Source: a virus
Virus record (IMG/VR): IMGVR_UViG_3300032229_000114
Location: 1 to 28,358 of that record
Reading direction: 5' to 3' (one strand)
DNA length: 28,358 bases
The notes below the pieces were generated by a model. That model saw nothing but the letters and a program-made list of their open reading frames with translations. It ran no database searches and was not told the origin of the DNA. Shown piece after piece: positions 1 to 8,483 of the stretch; the first letter of the stretch is position 1, and each line of letters opens with the position of its first letter. Position numbers and translations under genes: made by a program.

Positions 1-183
1 CGAGGAAGAAGCGGCTGCGAGAGCGTCCGTCTGCCATTCGAAGTAGGTGTTCTTAACGTTCTCACGGCCAACGTTCGAGATGAACGGAGTTTCTTCCGGC
101 GAGATGTTATAGATGACGTTCGAGAGGTCTTCACGGATACCGATAGCCGAGTAGCGGGTGAAGGTATTTGCAACAATAGCCAT
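1..183 (-). CDS. Major capsid (coat) protein, DUF5309-like, N-terminal part only
   Basis: Only the first 61 codons are present; the gene runs off the left edge. The start is ATG at 183-181. The N-terminus reads MAIVANTFTRYSAIG, then REDLSNVIYNISPEETPF and ISNVGRENV. This is the typical opening of the DUF5309/SU10-type phage coat family, in which a short arm precedes an 'SP.ETPF.S..G' signature. It lies directly after the scaffold gene, with a 14-nt gap, as expected for a scaffold-coat pair in a head operon. The protein would form the icosahedral shell. The family call is from recognised motifs, and nothing can be said about the missing part. Confidence 0.88.
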   Translation of the reverse strand, partial: MAIVANTFTRYSAIGIREDLSNVIYNISPEETPFISNVGRENVKNTYFEWQTDALAAASSS

Positions 184-197
184 TATTCAAAGTCCTA

Positions 198-1217
198 TTA
201 AATGAGTTTATCCAAAAGAGCGGCTGCATCTGAGACACTGCCGCTACGCACAAGGCGCTGGGACGCTCTCTTCACTTCGGTTGAACGGACGTTGACCTGC
301 GTACCACTGCTGCCGGGACGGACCACCTTAGCTCCACCTTTGTTCGAAGCCTTGGCCTGCTGCACCTTGGTGCGGCCCTTATCGTACAGCATGGCTTTGC
401 GGAGGACTGCCACATGGCTGGCTTGACGCAGGCTTTCGATCTCCTGCTCTGTCAGCCCCTGAGCTACCGCCCAGTCGCGCAGTTCCTTTGCTTCCTGCAC
501 CATTGTCGCCTGATCTTTCCACTCTGGGATCACATCTGGCAATTTGATGCGTTCGGCTTCCACAAATGCCTGAATGGCTCTTGCTTGGTCTGTGGCGGCT
601 TCCTGTGCGAGACGCTGCTGTTCAGCCTGAATGGCCTGCAAGCGATACGTTTGTTCCTCACGGGACTTACGCCACTGTCGTTCTAACCGCGATGCCTCAA
701 TGGGGTCTTCGTTATAAAGAGTGTCCCAATCAGGCTCTCCACTGACTTGCTGCATCAGTTGCTGCTGGAGCAATGGCAGAAGTTCAGCGTATTGAGCGCG
801 TTCCTGACGGATGGTTTCGGCTTCACCTTGGAACGCTTTACGTTCTTCAGCTAGGGCTTGAGCCTTCCGCGTGTAATCTGAGGTCCGGCTATAGCCATTC
901 CGAAGTTCGGCTAGGGTGACTTCCACTTCTTCACCGTCAACTTTCACCCTGACAGTGACATCATCGGGAAGTTCCTGCGTTCCTTCTTCCTCGCTATCGT
1001 CTTCGCTCAGTTCGGCATCGTCGTCATACTCAGCATCGTCTTCGCCGTCTTCGGCATCAACTTCGCCTTCGTATTCTTCCTCTGCCTCACCCGTTTCCGG
1101 GTCTAGCGCCTCAGCTTCGCCTTGGTTGTCCTCTTCAGGGCCGAGCAATTTGCTGATGGCTAAGGTTGCTTCGTGGAGGCCGATCCCAGTATCGGGGTTG
1201 CCGACTTGTTCCGTCAT
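198..1217 (-). CDS. Head scaffolding protein
   Basis: 339 residues. Residues about 25-85 are extremely acidic (runs of E and D). Residues about 115-225 are rich in Q, E, R and A and look like long helices or coiled coil. The C-terminal 60 residues are basic (KVQQAKASNKGG, RSTEVKRASQRLVRSG). An acidic N-terminus, helical middle and basic C-terminus are typical of phage scaffolds, whose basic tail binds coat protein during procapsid assembly. Position supports this: it lies between the portal group and the coat gene. There is no sequence match to a named scaffold that I can prove, so the call rests on composition and gene order. Confidence 0.8.
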   Translation of the reverse strand: MTEQVGNPDTGIGLHEATLAISKLLGPEEDNQGEAEALDPETGEAEEEYEGEVDAEDGEDDAEYDDDAELSEDDSEEEGTQELPDDVTVRVKVDGEEVEVTLAELRNGYSRTSDYTRKAQALAEERKAFQGEAETIRQERAQYAELLPLLQQQLMQQVSGEPDWDTLYNEDPIEASRLERQWRKSREEQTYRLQAIQAEQQRLAQEAATDQARAIQAFVEAERIKLPDVIPEWKDQATMVQEAKELRDWAVAQGLTEQEIESLRQASHVAVLRKAMLYDKGRTKVQQAKASNKGGAKVVRPGSSGTQVNVRSTEVKRASQRLVRSGSVSDAAALLDKLI

Positions 1218-1239
1218 ATATCACCTTTTTTCATAAATG

Positions 1240-1476
1240 TTAATTCCTTGATGCAAGCATTCCTGCGTCAAGGGTCGCCTGTAGGCGGGCTTTCAAACGC
1301 TCTAATCCTTTTAGCGTGTGAAACAGGTCTGAACGCTGCCGATCATCGCCCAATGCGGTGGTGCGCCATTCATTGTAAATGTCAGCCTCAACTTGCGCCA
1401 CGGCTGCAATAAAGGTCTCGTCTTCCAAGATGCGCTTGGCATGATTGGCCTGAGTGATAACGTTGCCCTTATCCAT
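1240..1476 (-). CDS. Small conserved phage head-region protein
   Basis: 78 residues, apparently all helical, with an acidic first half and the segment EADIYNEWRTTALGDDRQR followed by LKGLERLKARLQATLDAG. Small proteins with this pattern (a conserved W, then a helix ending in 'L...L...G.L') are common next to portal and scaffold genes in phages, but their role is not established. The start ATG overlaps the stop of the upstream gene by one base (TGATG), so translation is probably coupled. It could be a minor head or connector component. I recognise the pattern but cannot assign a function. Confidence 0.75.
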   Translation of the reverse strand: MDKGNVITQANHAKRILEDETFIAAVAQVEADIYNEWRTTALGDDRQRSDLFHTLKGLERLKARLQATLDAGMLASRN

Positions 1477-3452
1477 CAGATGAGCGGCCTGTATTGCTGC
1501 ATCCCAGTGTTGTAGATGCCTTGCAATTGTTCGGTTGTCGACTGCGGGTTTAGATATGCCTGCCGCAATTGGCCTTGCAGTGTCTGAGCCTGTGGCACAG
1601 CCAGCAGCCCTTGAGAGACATTTGCACCAAGCTGCTTATACAGATCGTTGATGTATGCGCTTCTATCAGTGATAGGCTGAGAAGGAGCAGTATACGTCAC
1701 TGGCGCAGGCGTTCCTGTTGGCTGCAAAAAGTCACTGATCTGCGGCATCGGAACAGCGCCTTGCAATGAAGCAAGATTTGCATTTGGCGCAGATGCGGCA
1801 GTTTCCAATCGTCCTTGATAAGCCTTTGCCTGATCTGGTGTCATGTAACCACGGCCAACATACGTATCGAGAACGTCGTTTACCGATTTGAAGTAATTGA
1901 AAAACTCAGGCGAACGCATATTGTTATAACGAGTTTGAAGTTGGTCAAGACGCTCTTGCGTCATTCCTGTGTTTTCAGGAGTTGAAGGCCCGAGATTGCC
2001 GCCGATCTGTGTTATCGGAGCATTTGTTGGCGCAGCACCTTCGTTCAGTGTCAACTGAGCAGATTGCGGCAATGTTGCCTGCGCGGCGCTATCCACAAGA
2101 TTAGTTGCCGCTGCTGGCGCGGGCGCAACCGGAGCCGCATTTGCCGGAGGAGTGTATGAATTTACCGTTTGTATGCCTGAGAAAAATTGGGCTTCTGGAC
2201 CAAACCCATACTTCTCATAATCCGTGATATTAGGATTAATCTGCCTGCGCGATGCAAGGCCAGCAAAGTCAGTGCCAGCGCCAAACGGGGAGACATATGG
2301 CGTTGTCGGGCCAGCGCCGCCACCTCCGCCTCCGCCAGCGACTGCACTCCCGACAAGAGATGCTAGGGTCGCATAATCCATAATCCCCATATTTGAGATA
2401 ATTTTGTCAAGGAAACTTGTTCCACCAGCGCCAGCGTTCGTTGCTGCAAGTTCTGCGTCTGTCATGCCAGTCCTTGAATTAGCCAAATCTGCTGCGTTGG
2501 TTGTTGAACCAGCAGCATTAGCCGCAGCAGCCGCAGCAGCCGCACCGCCAGCAAGCAATGACGCTGGGACGAGGTTTGTCGGCATATTTGCTGTCAGCGT
2601 GAGGTCTGGTCCAAACGTTTCCGCTGGCGGCATCGTGTTTGTTGCATTTGATGCAGTTGTAGAACCAGCAGTATTTGCAGCATTAGCCGTGTTGGCAAGT
2701 GCCGCAGCGGCACCGCCCGACGCAACAAGGGCCGCAGCCTCAGCCGCAGTGAAGCCCTTCGCAATGAGAGCGGTAATTACAAGGTCAGAGCCAGCAGCGG
2801 CAACAGCAGGAACAGCCGCAGCACTGACCAATCCAGCAACCGTAGATGCAGGAACGGCAGCAGTTCCCACAGGCGCAAAGCTAAGGCCCTCCAGCGCGCC
2901 CGGAATAAGACCGCTACTAGCACCACCAGCGCCGCCACCAGCAGCACCTAGCAGCGCATTGCCGCCAAAGTACGCCCCAGCAGTTGCAGCAAGAATTCCC
3001 GCCGTCGGAAGAATATACTCTTTAAAAAAGCTGTTTGGAACATCTCCAGCAATAGGTATGCCGTACTGGTCTCCAACCTTGATTGCCTCCCCAAACCCAG
3101 AAGGAAGCGTTGTGTGCATATCAAGTGTTTGGCCTGCAGGCGACCCGCCCATGTCGAGCAATCGCCAGTCAGCCTTATTACCCTGCGGAACAAGCTCTGT
3201 ATTAATGATGCTTAGAATGCGTTTAATTTCTTCTGGCGTACTCCCAGAGGCAAGCACCTTGTTCGTATTATAATCATACAGGGTGTATTGCTTGCCCGGA
3301 TATAGGCCGACCATCCCGTTTTCGCCAAAGCCCGGAGCGTTGCCATAAACAAGGTAATTTGGTGCCATGTATTCTGTCGGCAACAGATTTTGGCTTGCGA
3401 GGATTTGCTCTCGTTCAGCCGGATTGCGTCCTGTGGCAGGAGTTACAGCCAT
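1476..3452 (-). CDS. Large Ala/Gly-rich putative virion protein
   Basis: 658 residues. Residues 1-140 look globular (MAPNYLVYGNAPGFGENG, YPGKQYTLYDYNTNKV). Residues about 145-380 are low-complexity Ala/Gly/Val with several hydrophobic helices, a poly-Ala run and a GGGGGG run. The C-terminal 150 residues are helical and Gln-rich (LDQLQTRYNNMRSPEFFNYF). It follows the portal with a TAATG overlap and precedes the scaffold. Hydrophobic, Ala-rich proteins in this context are often minor virion or DNA-ejection proteins that contact membranes, but no specific family is recognised here. The low-complexity middle could vary in length among relatives. The function is inference from composition and position. 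Confidence 0.75.
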   Translation of the reverse strand: MAVTPATGRNPAEREQILASQNLLPTEYMAPNYLVYGNAPGFGENGMVGLYPGKQYTLYDYNTNKVLASGSTPEEIKRILSIINTELVPQGNKADWRLLDMGGSPAGQTLDMHTTLPSGFGEAIKVGDQYGIPIAGDVPNSFFKEYILPTAGILAATAGAYFGGNALLGAAGGGAGGASSGLIPGALEGLSFAPVGTAAVPASTVAGLVSAAAVPAVAAAGSDLVITALIAKGFTAAEAAALVASGGAAAALANTANAANTAGSTTASNATNTMPPAETFGPDLTLTANMPTNLVPASLLAGGAAAAAAAANAAGSTTNAADLANSRTGMTDAELAATNAGAGGTSFLDKIISNMGIMDYATLASLVGSAVAGGGGGGGAGPTTPYVSPFGAGTDFAGLASRRQINPNITDYEKYGFGPEAQFFSGIQTVNSYTPPANAAPVAPAPAAATNLVDSAAQATLPQSAQLTLNEGAAPTNAPITQIGGNLGPSTPENTGMTQERLDQLQTRYNNMRSPEFFNYFKSVNDVLDTYVGRGYMTPDQAKAYQGRLETAASAPNANLASLQGAVPMPQISDFLQPTGTPAPVTYTAPSQPITDRSAYINDLYKQLGANVSQGLLAVPQAQTLQGQLRQAYLNPQSTTEQLQGIYNTGMQQYRPLI

Positions 3453-5689
3453 TACATCATTCCTTCTGGCGGGAGGACAACAGGAGCTTCCACGGTTGCG
3501 GGCATAATCGGCTGCTGCTGGGCTGCCTGAATTACCGAGCGTTCCAGTTCGCCCTGCTGACGGAGAAACTCGCGGTCACGCTGCATCAATGCCTGAATGT
3601 TGGCCGTGTTGACCTGTGAACCATACTTGGCTTCGATCTCAGCAGACTTCAGCATCACCTCTGCGTCCAACTTATCGCGTTCGCGGTCATCCTTCAGCAG
3701 CATATCTTCGCGCTGCAGTTCAAGCTCTGCAGCCTTCTTCTGGATGTCAGCCTGAATGCTCTGAGCCTGAACCTGTGCCAAGATTGCTTCTGGGCTAGGC
3801 GGTGGCGGCGTCGGTGCTGGTGGCTGGAAGCCCTTGGGATCGGTGAAGAATTGCGAAACATCCTTGAAGCCAGCAATCGAAAGCATCTGCTCAAGCGTGT
3901 TGTAATAACCGCCCATGTTGACCAGCGGATTGTTCATCGGGCCAAGCTGCTGCATAATCATCTCTTGCTTCTGAGCAATAAGATTGAGGAAACCCATTTT
4001 CTGTTCGTCAGAACCAGTGCCAAGCGCGATGTTGACAATAACATCCATGTCAGCATCCCAAACGCGGGGATCGATTGGAACGAACTTATTCCGCAGGCGA
4101 ACCATGCGCGGCTTGTCCTGATTTTTAACAAGCAATTTCAATGACTTATCCATCAAAGTCTTGAAGCCTGTTTCCGCAAACATACGGCAGATCAGTTCGA
4201 TGTGCTGCTGGGCTGCCGTCACGGTTGCATTGACAGCCGTTGCAGTCGCTCCATTCAGTGCGTTTGCATCAAGGCCAGCGGAAGCCTTGTTAATACCAGT
4301 GCGGCTTTCCTTCACCTGATCCATATACTCAAGCATCGGGAATGCGGCGCCAGAGACGTTTGGCGTGATGAAGGGCTGCACGGCACCCGGCGACTTCATG
4401 CGGATGATGCCACCAACTTCGGTATTCAACACGTCCTCTATGGAAGCCTGACCTTCAACAACACCCATGCGCGGGTAGATCGACTGAGCGAGGCTATCCA
4501 GCGTGTTACGCATGATGGACGACTTGATGCGCTGAATGTCCATCACGACGTCAGCGATTGACATACCGAAGAACGTGTGCGGCTCAGGATCGGGGCAGAA
4601 GTTAAAGAACGGATGGTCGTCTACGGCTTCGTTATGAAGCAGCTTATAGGCCGATCCACCAACACAGACCTTCCGCAGTTCAGCAATGCCGTCGCCATCC
4701 ATATCAACATACAGATAGCCTTCGATATAAAGAACCTTGCGGCTTGCTACGTCCGTTCGCCCAGCGCCAAGAATGGTCGCCTGTGGGTTGCGGTCAAACG
4801 TCTCTTGGTTGCCTTCGAAGTCGTCCTGAGTTTCATACCCAAGGTTTTCAATCTCATCCTGCTCATAGCCCAACTGGACAAGCTCAGAGACGGTCATGTA
4901 GCGACGATGGCCGATAAACTCGAAGTCCTCCATCGACTTGGCACGGCGGTCAATCAGAAGCTCTTCAGGCGGAAGCGCGCAGACGTTAAGGCGGCCTTCC
5001 TTCATTTTGCGCACGACAGTGACGCTATAAACTGGCGTCTGAACAACGGTTGCAATGCCTTCAGGCGTCATGAACTCCGTTTCGGAGTATTCAACCTCAA
5101 CCTCACGGAGTTCAACCTCCGGGTCAGACATGAGAACCATATAGCCGTTCTCATCAATGCCTTCGATTTCATAGGTCTTGACGGTTTCCGTCTCATCCCA
5201 CCAAACCTTACCAAAGCCGTTCATGCGGACAAGCGCGTCCTTGAACATGGAATAGCAGTGCGAGAACAGGTTGTTGTCGCGTGTCAGGCAGTAGTTGACA
5301 TAATCCGTTGCCTGCTCTGCGTTTTCAACGTCCTCCGGGCCATTCGGAGCATATTCAACCACTGTCGAAGAGCCGAAGAACACCCGCATAATGGATGGCA
5401 TAATGGCCTGCACGGTATCGCGCACGTCCATTGAGACGACCTGAGAGCGGCCTTCCTCTTCGTTGCCAAATGGTTCGCCCTTGTAATACTGACCAGCCTC
5501 TGCACGGGCAGGAGAAATAACGTCATCAATGTAGGCTTGAGCGTCGTCGATCTCGCCAGCAACAATGCTCTGCAGCTGCTCATCGGTCATGGCTTCATCT
5601 TCAGGCATTTCGGCACTGATCTCAATTCCGCTGTCGAGCGCCATTTCCATTTCCGTGTCAGACGGCTTTGCGTTCTTCCGATATGCCAT
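3452..5689 (-). CDS. Portal protein (P22-like podovirus portal)
   Basis: 745 residues, close to the size of P22 gp1-type portals. The N-terminal half contains the family-like segments RSQVVSMDVRDTVQAIMPS and NGFGKVWWDETETV, plus HPFFNFCPDPEPHTFFGMS before a long helical stretch (MRNTLDSLAQ). It then has INKASAGLDANALNG, which is characteristic of these portals. The last 130 residues are Gln-rich helix, like a barrel domain. The portal dodecamer forms the DNA channel at one head vertex and binds the terminase during packaging. It lies downstream of TerL in the usual order, separated by small genes and an antisense HNH gene. The stop codon overlaps the next start as TAATG. Confidence 0.92.
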   Translation of the reverse strand: MAYRKNAKPSDTEMEMALDSGIEISAEMPEDEAMTDEQLQSIVAGEIDDAQAYIDDVISPARAEAGQYYKGEPFGNEEEGRSQVVSMDVRDTVQAIMPSIMRVFFGSSTVVEYAPNGPEDVENAEQATDYVNYCLTRDNNLFSHCYSMFKDALVRMNGFGKVWWDETETVKTYEIEGIDENGYMVLMSDPEVELREVEVEYSETEFMTPEGIATVVQTPVYSVTVVRKMKEGRLNVCALPPEELLIDRRAKSMEDFEFIGHRRYMTVSELVQLGYEQDEIENLGYETQDDFEGNQETFDRNPQATILGAGRTDVASRKVLYIEGYLYVDMDGDGIAELRKVCVGGSAYKLLHNEAVDDHPFFNFCPDPEPHTFFGMSIADVVMDIQRIKSSIMRNTLDSLAQSIYPRMGVVEGQASIEDVLNTEVGGIIRMKSPGAVQPFITPNVSGAAFPMLEYMDQVKESRTGINKASAGLDANALNGATATAVNATVTAAQQHIELICRMFAETGFKTLMDKSLKLLVKNQDKPRMVRLRNKFVPIDPRVWDADMDVIVNIALGTGSDEQKMGFLNLIAQKQEMIMQQLGPMNNPLVNMGGYYNTLEQMLSIAGFKDVSQFFTDPKGFQPPAPTPPPPSPEAILAQVQAQSIQADIQKKAAELELQREDMLLKDDRERDKLDAEVMLKSAEIEAKYGSQVNTANIQALMQRDREFLRQQGELERSVIQAAQQQPIMPATVEAPVVLPPEGMM

Positions 5690-5698
5690 AGTTTTGCC

Positions 5699-5863
5699 TT
5701 ACTTCTTTTTCGACTTGCCAGCTTCGGACAGAGCAATCGCAATAGCCTGCTTGCGGCTCTTTACAAGCGGGCCTGACTTGCCGCCGCTATGCAACTTTCC
5801 CGCCTTGTATTCTCTATAAACTTTTGCTATCTTCTTCTCTGCCTTAGTAGGAGATTTTGCCAT
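5699..5863 (-). CDS. Small basic DUF6496-like protein
   Basis: 54 residues, encoded as ATG at 5863-5861 to TAA at 5701-5699. The sequence starts MAKSPTKAEKKIAKVYREYK and contains GKLHSGGKSGPLVKSRKQ followed by AIAIALSEAGKSKKK. The 'GKLHSG.K.GP.VK.RKQAIAIALSEAGKSKK' pattern matches DUF6496, a very small Lys-rich family common in phages and some bacteria, of unknown function. It lies just before the portal gene. Its start codon shares the palindrome CATG with the start of the divergent HNH gene, so its ribosome-binding sequence (AGGTG) lies inside the first codons of that gene. Confidence 0.85.
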   Translation of the reverse strand: MAKSPTKAEKKIAKVYREYKAGKLHSGGKSGPLVKSRKQAIAIALSEAGKSKKK

Positions 5864-6365
5864 GACATCACCTGAAGTTTGGAAGCCAGTTCCCGGTTAT
5901 GAGGGTATATACGAAATTAGCAACTTTGGTAAGGTTAACTCAATCAAGGATGGCGAGCGGTTTCCTCGAAAACTTAATACCACAACTCACTATACAAGTT
6001 TTAGCGCCAAAAAACTACCCGAACATAAATCTCAAAAATCCTTTTATATCCACCGCCTCGTTGCGCAAGTTTTCATCGGGCCTCGGCCAGACGGCTGCAT
6101 CATTAGGCACCTTGATGGGGACAGGAGGAATAATCACGTCTCAAATTTAGCCTATGGAACGAAGGAAGAGAATGTTGCTGACACAATTGCGCACGGGTCT
6201 TGCGCAAAAGAGAATAATGGGCGAGCGCTGTTCACGAACGCTGGTGTTTTAGCTGTTACGATGCTGATTGAGAGAGGCGTTAGCTTATCTGAAATTGCTC
6301 GCGGCTGCGGGGTATCCATATCAACCATCCATGCAATTAAGACCGGAAGAAATTGGAGCGGGTAG
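5862..6365 (+). CDS. HNH homing endonuclease (NUMOD4-HNH-HTH)
   Basis: 167 residues. Residues 5-30 (EVWKPVPGYEGIYEISNFG) are a clear NUMOD4 motif. Residues 62-96 form the HNH core (IHRLVAQVF, RHLDGDRRNNHVSNLAYGT), with H64, H83, N90/N91 and H92 among the likely catalytic and metal-binding residues. Residues 125-163 (LIERGVSLSEIARGCGVS) form a C-terminal helix-turn-helix. This is the standard build of phage free-standing homing endonucleases, which nick or cut a related genome lacking the gene and spread by repair. It is antisense to the packaging/head block. AGGAG lies seven bases before the ATG. The first half looks more AT-rich than its neighbours, consistent with recent entry. Confidence 0.93.
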   Translation: MTSPEVWKPVPGYEGIYEISNFGKVNSIKDGERFPRKLNTTTHYTSFSAKKLPEHKSQKSFYIHRLVAQVFIGPRPDGCIIRHLDGDRRNNHVSNLAYGTKEENVADTIAHGSCAKENNGRALFTNAGVLAVTMLIERGVSLSEIARGCGVSISTIHAIKTGRNWSG

Positions 6366-6385
6366 CGCCGTCCAGCTTCTTCATC

Positions 6386-6547
6386 TCATTTTCCTTTCGG
6401 TTTGGCATTCTTAGCAGTTTTTGCAGCAGCCTTGAAAGCGGCAGCAGTAGGAGCGCCCTTAGTTCCGGGCTTGCGCATTTTCTCACCAGAGCCAGCTTTG
6501 ATCCGTTCCCGCTTGGCCGCGATATTCGCATAGAGACCCGTCTTCAC
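6386..6547 (-). CDS. Small basic phage protein, GTG start
   Basis: 53 residues. GTG at 6547-6545 overlaps the stop of the preceding gene as GTGA, and the stop is TGA at 6388-6386. The sequence reads MKTGLYANIAAKRERIKAGS, then GEKMRKPGTKGAPTAAAF and a Lys/Ala-rich tail. The 'GLYANIA.KR.RI..GSGE.MRKPG.KGAPT' pattern is recurrent in tailed phages beside DUF6321-like proteins, with no known function. It ends 20 bases before the end of the convergent HNH gene. Its size, charge and site suggest a small DNA-binding or virion-packaged protein, but that is only inference. Confidence 0.85.
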   Translation of the reverse strand: MKTGLYANIAAKRERIKAGSGEKMRKPGTKGAPTAAAFKAAAKTAKNAKPKGK

Positions 6548-6846
6548 TTGGACTTCCCCTTGTTTCGAGCGGAGATGGCTTTGGACTTGGCTTTCGCGTC
6601 TGCTTTAGATGACGCACCCCATGCTTGCAGCGATAGGAGGAGGCGAGTTGGTCGGCCCTTCTCGTCACGCTCCGGCCCCGGCATTCCACCCATACGTGCT
6701 AAGAATGACGCCCTCCGTGGATTGTCGCCCGACTTAACCGGCGCTTTCAGGTTCATTCCTTCCGCTTTGGCAGACGCACGACCTTTGGCGTTCAAGCCAC
6801 CAGATGCCGACTTCCCTTCCTTGCGCTGCCATGCAGGAGACTTCAT
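6544..6846 (-). CDS. DUF6321-like small basic protein
   Basis: 100 residues, strongly basic. The segments MKSPAWQRKEGKSASGGLNA, APVKSGDNPRRASFLARMGG and PGPERDEKGRPTRLLLSL match the pattern of DUF6321, a phage family of unknown function found near terminase and portal genes. Its ATG overlaps the stop of TerL as TAATG, and its stop overlaps the next GTG start, so it is embedded in the packaging operon. A role in DNA packaging or as a minor head protein is plausible, but nothing in the sequence proves it. Confidence 0.85.
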   Translation of the reverse strand: MKSPAWQRKEGKSASGGLNAKGRASAKAEGMNLKAPVKSGDNPRRASFLARMGGMPGPERDEKGRPTRLLLSLQAWGASSKADAKAKSKAISARNKGKSK

Positions 6847-8111
6847 TAAACGATACCACGTATATTTCGCCTGATAGGCGTATAACCCATTTGCTCTCTG
6901 TGCGCTATGGCAAAGTATCTGGCCGCGTCTGCGTAGTGGCTGGTCCAGTCATGGAACGGATGCGTCTGAAACTCTTGGCGCTTTTCGTCATAGTTGCGAC
7001 GATACATCCGAAGGGCTTCGATGCCAGTCTTGCAAGCCGTCTTATCAAACCAAGAGCGCGGCAAAAGCATACGCAGAGCCTGAATGCCGTCCATGATGTC
7101 CATGCGCGGTGCCACTTCGATGTTACGAAGCCCAAGTTCACTCAGCACTTCAAGGCGGCTCTTGCCTGTCCCCAGTTCACGGACGCGCACGTCATGCGGG
7201 AGATAGTGATTGCCCCAGACGTAGGGCTTATCCTGTAGCTGCTTGACATACCAGTCGAGCGCAACTCCCTCACCCTTCAGGCAGTCGATCCAGCGTGTCT
7301 CGCCGCCATGCGCTTGGACGAACCAGATCACCGTGCTGTCAGACATACCCAAGTCCCATGCGGTATGCACTGGAAGGGCTGGGTCATACGGAACGCTTGT
7401 GATGCGATTGGAGGCTTCCATCTCGCTAAACTCTTTGCCGTAATACGCTCCACGAACAGCGGCTTCGAAGCTGCACTCGTATTCCTGTGCGTATTCGTCC
7501 TCGCTCATCATCCGTCGAGCGTCGCAAAGTTCCTTGTCGTCCAGCAGCCCTGTCTCAGAAGCCTTGAGCATCAGACGCGACCAGTCTTCGTCCTCCTCTG
7601 CGTTCTGCCACAAGTCAAAGAAGACGTTCTTGCCCTTGGGCGTACCAATGAAGATGGCCCAACCCTTACGGTCAGACAATGCTGGGCGGATTACCTGCGT
7701 CCAGACTGTTGGGTTCATGTCCCCAAATTCGTCGAGGACAACGCCATCAAGATAGATACCACGAAGTCGATCGGGATTGTCAGCGCCATAAACCCGGATG
7801 CGGGCCTTGTTGGGCAACTCTACCCATAGTTCGCTCTCATTAATCTTGACGCCCGGAAGGAAGGCAACAGCTTCCTTGATATACGTCCAAGCGATGTCTT
7901 TGGCTTGGTTAAGCTGCGGCGCGATGTAAGCAAAGCGCGGGCTGCTGAGTTTGCAAGCAAGCGCACGACGCACAATCTCATTGACGCAGGCAACAGTCTT
8001 ACCGGCACGACGATGTGCAACGGTAATCATCCATCGTGTTTTACGCTTGTGGAGCGGGAGAAACTGTTCCCGCGCTCTATACGGACTGATTAGGTCAATC
8101 GTCTGTGTCAT
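6846..8111 (-). CDS. terL: Terminase large subunit (packaging ATPase and nuclease)
   Basis: 421 residues from the chosen start MTQTIDLISPYRAREQF. An ATG three bases upstream is equally possible, and an open frame extends further into terS but lacks terminase-like sequence. Walker A is AHRRAGKT (residues 33-40), Walker B is VVLDEF (124-129), and the coupling motif is IGTPKGKN (155-162). The nuclease domain begins with AWDLGMSDSTVIW, where D253 is a likely metal ligand. The enzyme powers DNA translocation through the portal and cuts the concatemer. It overlaps the end of terS by 17 bases, so translation is probably coupled. Confidence 0.96.
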   Translation of the reverse strand: MTQTIDLISPYRAREQFLPLHKRKTRWMITVAHRRAGKTVACVNEIVRRALACKLSSPRFAYIAPQLNQAKDIAWTYIKEAVAFLPGVKINESELWVELPNKARIRVYGADNPDRLRGIYLDGVVLDEFGDMNPTVWTQVIRPALSDRKGWAIFIGTPKGKNVFFDLWQNAEEDEDWSRLMLKASETGLLDDKELCDARRMMSEDEYAQEYECSFEAAVRGAYYGKEFSEMEASNRITSVPYDPALPVHTAWDLGMSDSTVIWFVQAHGGETRWIDCLKGEGVALDWYVKQLQDKPYVWGNHYLPHDVRVRELGTGKSRLEVLSELGLRNIEVAPRMDIMDGIQALRMLLPRSWFDKTACKTGIEALRMYRRNYDEKRQEFQTHPFHDWTSHYADAARYFAIAHREQMGYTPIRRNIRGIV

Positions 8112-8481
8112 CATCCAAGCCGGGATAATGCACAATACCGATGTTTCCTTGGACGTGGAGCTTAGATGGCTCGTTGTAGCCGTGCATTGCATTCAACTCT
8201 TTGACGGCTGCAACCTTAACGCTTCCCGCGCCTGTTTCGTATGTTTCCTTGAGCGCCCTTACAGACATCTCACGGGTCCATAGAACCTTCTCAGCAAGAG
8301 CGCCTTTTAGTTCAGCGATCCTATCCGCCACCTTACTGTTTCGGACAAGCTCAGAAGCGCGAGCATAAATGGTGTTATCAGCCATGCCTTCTGCGTCATA
8401 AGCAGCACGATATGCGCTTGCTTGGTCGAGACCGTCAGCGATGCCTTGAGCGAATGCTTCCTGTTTAAATGTCAATGTCAT
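8095..8481 (-). CDS. terS: Terminase small subunit
   Basis: 128 residues. The N-terminal part (TFKQEAFAQGIADGLDQAS, then AYRAAYDAEGMADNTIYARA and LVRNSKVADRIAEL) is the classic Terminase_2-type helix-turn-helix of small subunits ('Q..FA....G....AYR.AY....', 'A..L..N..V..RI..L'). The second half carries an oligomerisation-like helix (WTREMSVRALKETYETG). TerS recognises the packaging site and recruits TerL. It is the first gene after a 71-base gap that contains a candidate promoter, so it may open the late operon. No strong ribosome-binding site is seen; GGGAG lies about 13 bases upstream of the ATG. Confidence 0.93.
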   Translation of the reverse strand: MTLTFKQEAFAQGIADGLDQASAYRAAYDAEGMADNTIYARASELVRNSKVADRIAELKGALAEKVLWTREMSVRALKETYETGAGSVKVAAVKELNAMHGYNEPSKLHVQGNIGIVHYPGLDDDTDD

Positions 8482-8483
8482 AT

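Noticed and set aside
2404-3273. Long open frame on the plus strand (289 codons)
   Set aside because: It is antisense to the Ala/Gly-rich protein gene; the GC-rich Ala/Gly codons leave the opposite strand open. Its product is a low-complexity Ala/Val/Pro string with no ribosome-binding site.
4577-5434. Long open frame on the plus strand (285 codons)
   Set aside because: It is antisense to the portal gene, which has clear portal-family segments and an operon position. The product has no recognisable motif.
6337-6384. 15-codon minus-strand ORF after the 53-residue gene (MKKLDGATRSNFFRS)
   Set aside because: It could be a remnant of a gene split by the HNH insertion, but it runs into the end of the HNH gene and matches nothing; the DUF6496 gene has its own complete start.
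6353-6874. 173-codon plus-strand frame
   Set aside because: It is antisense to the 53- and 100-residue small basic genes, both of which match known phage patterns and have coupled starts.
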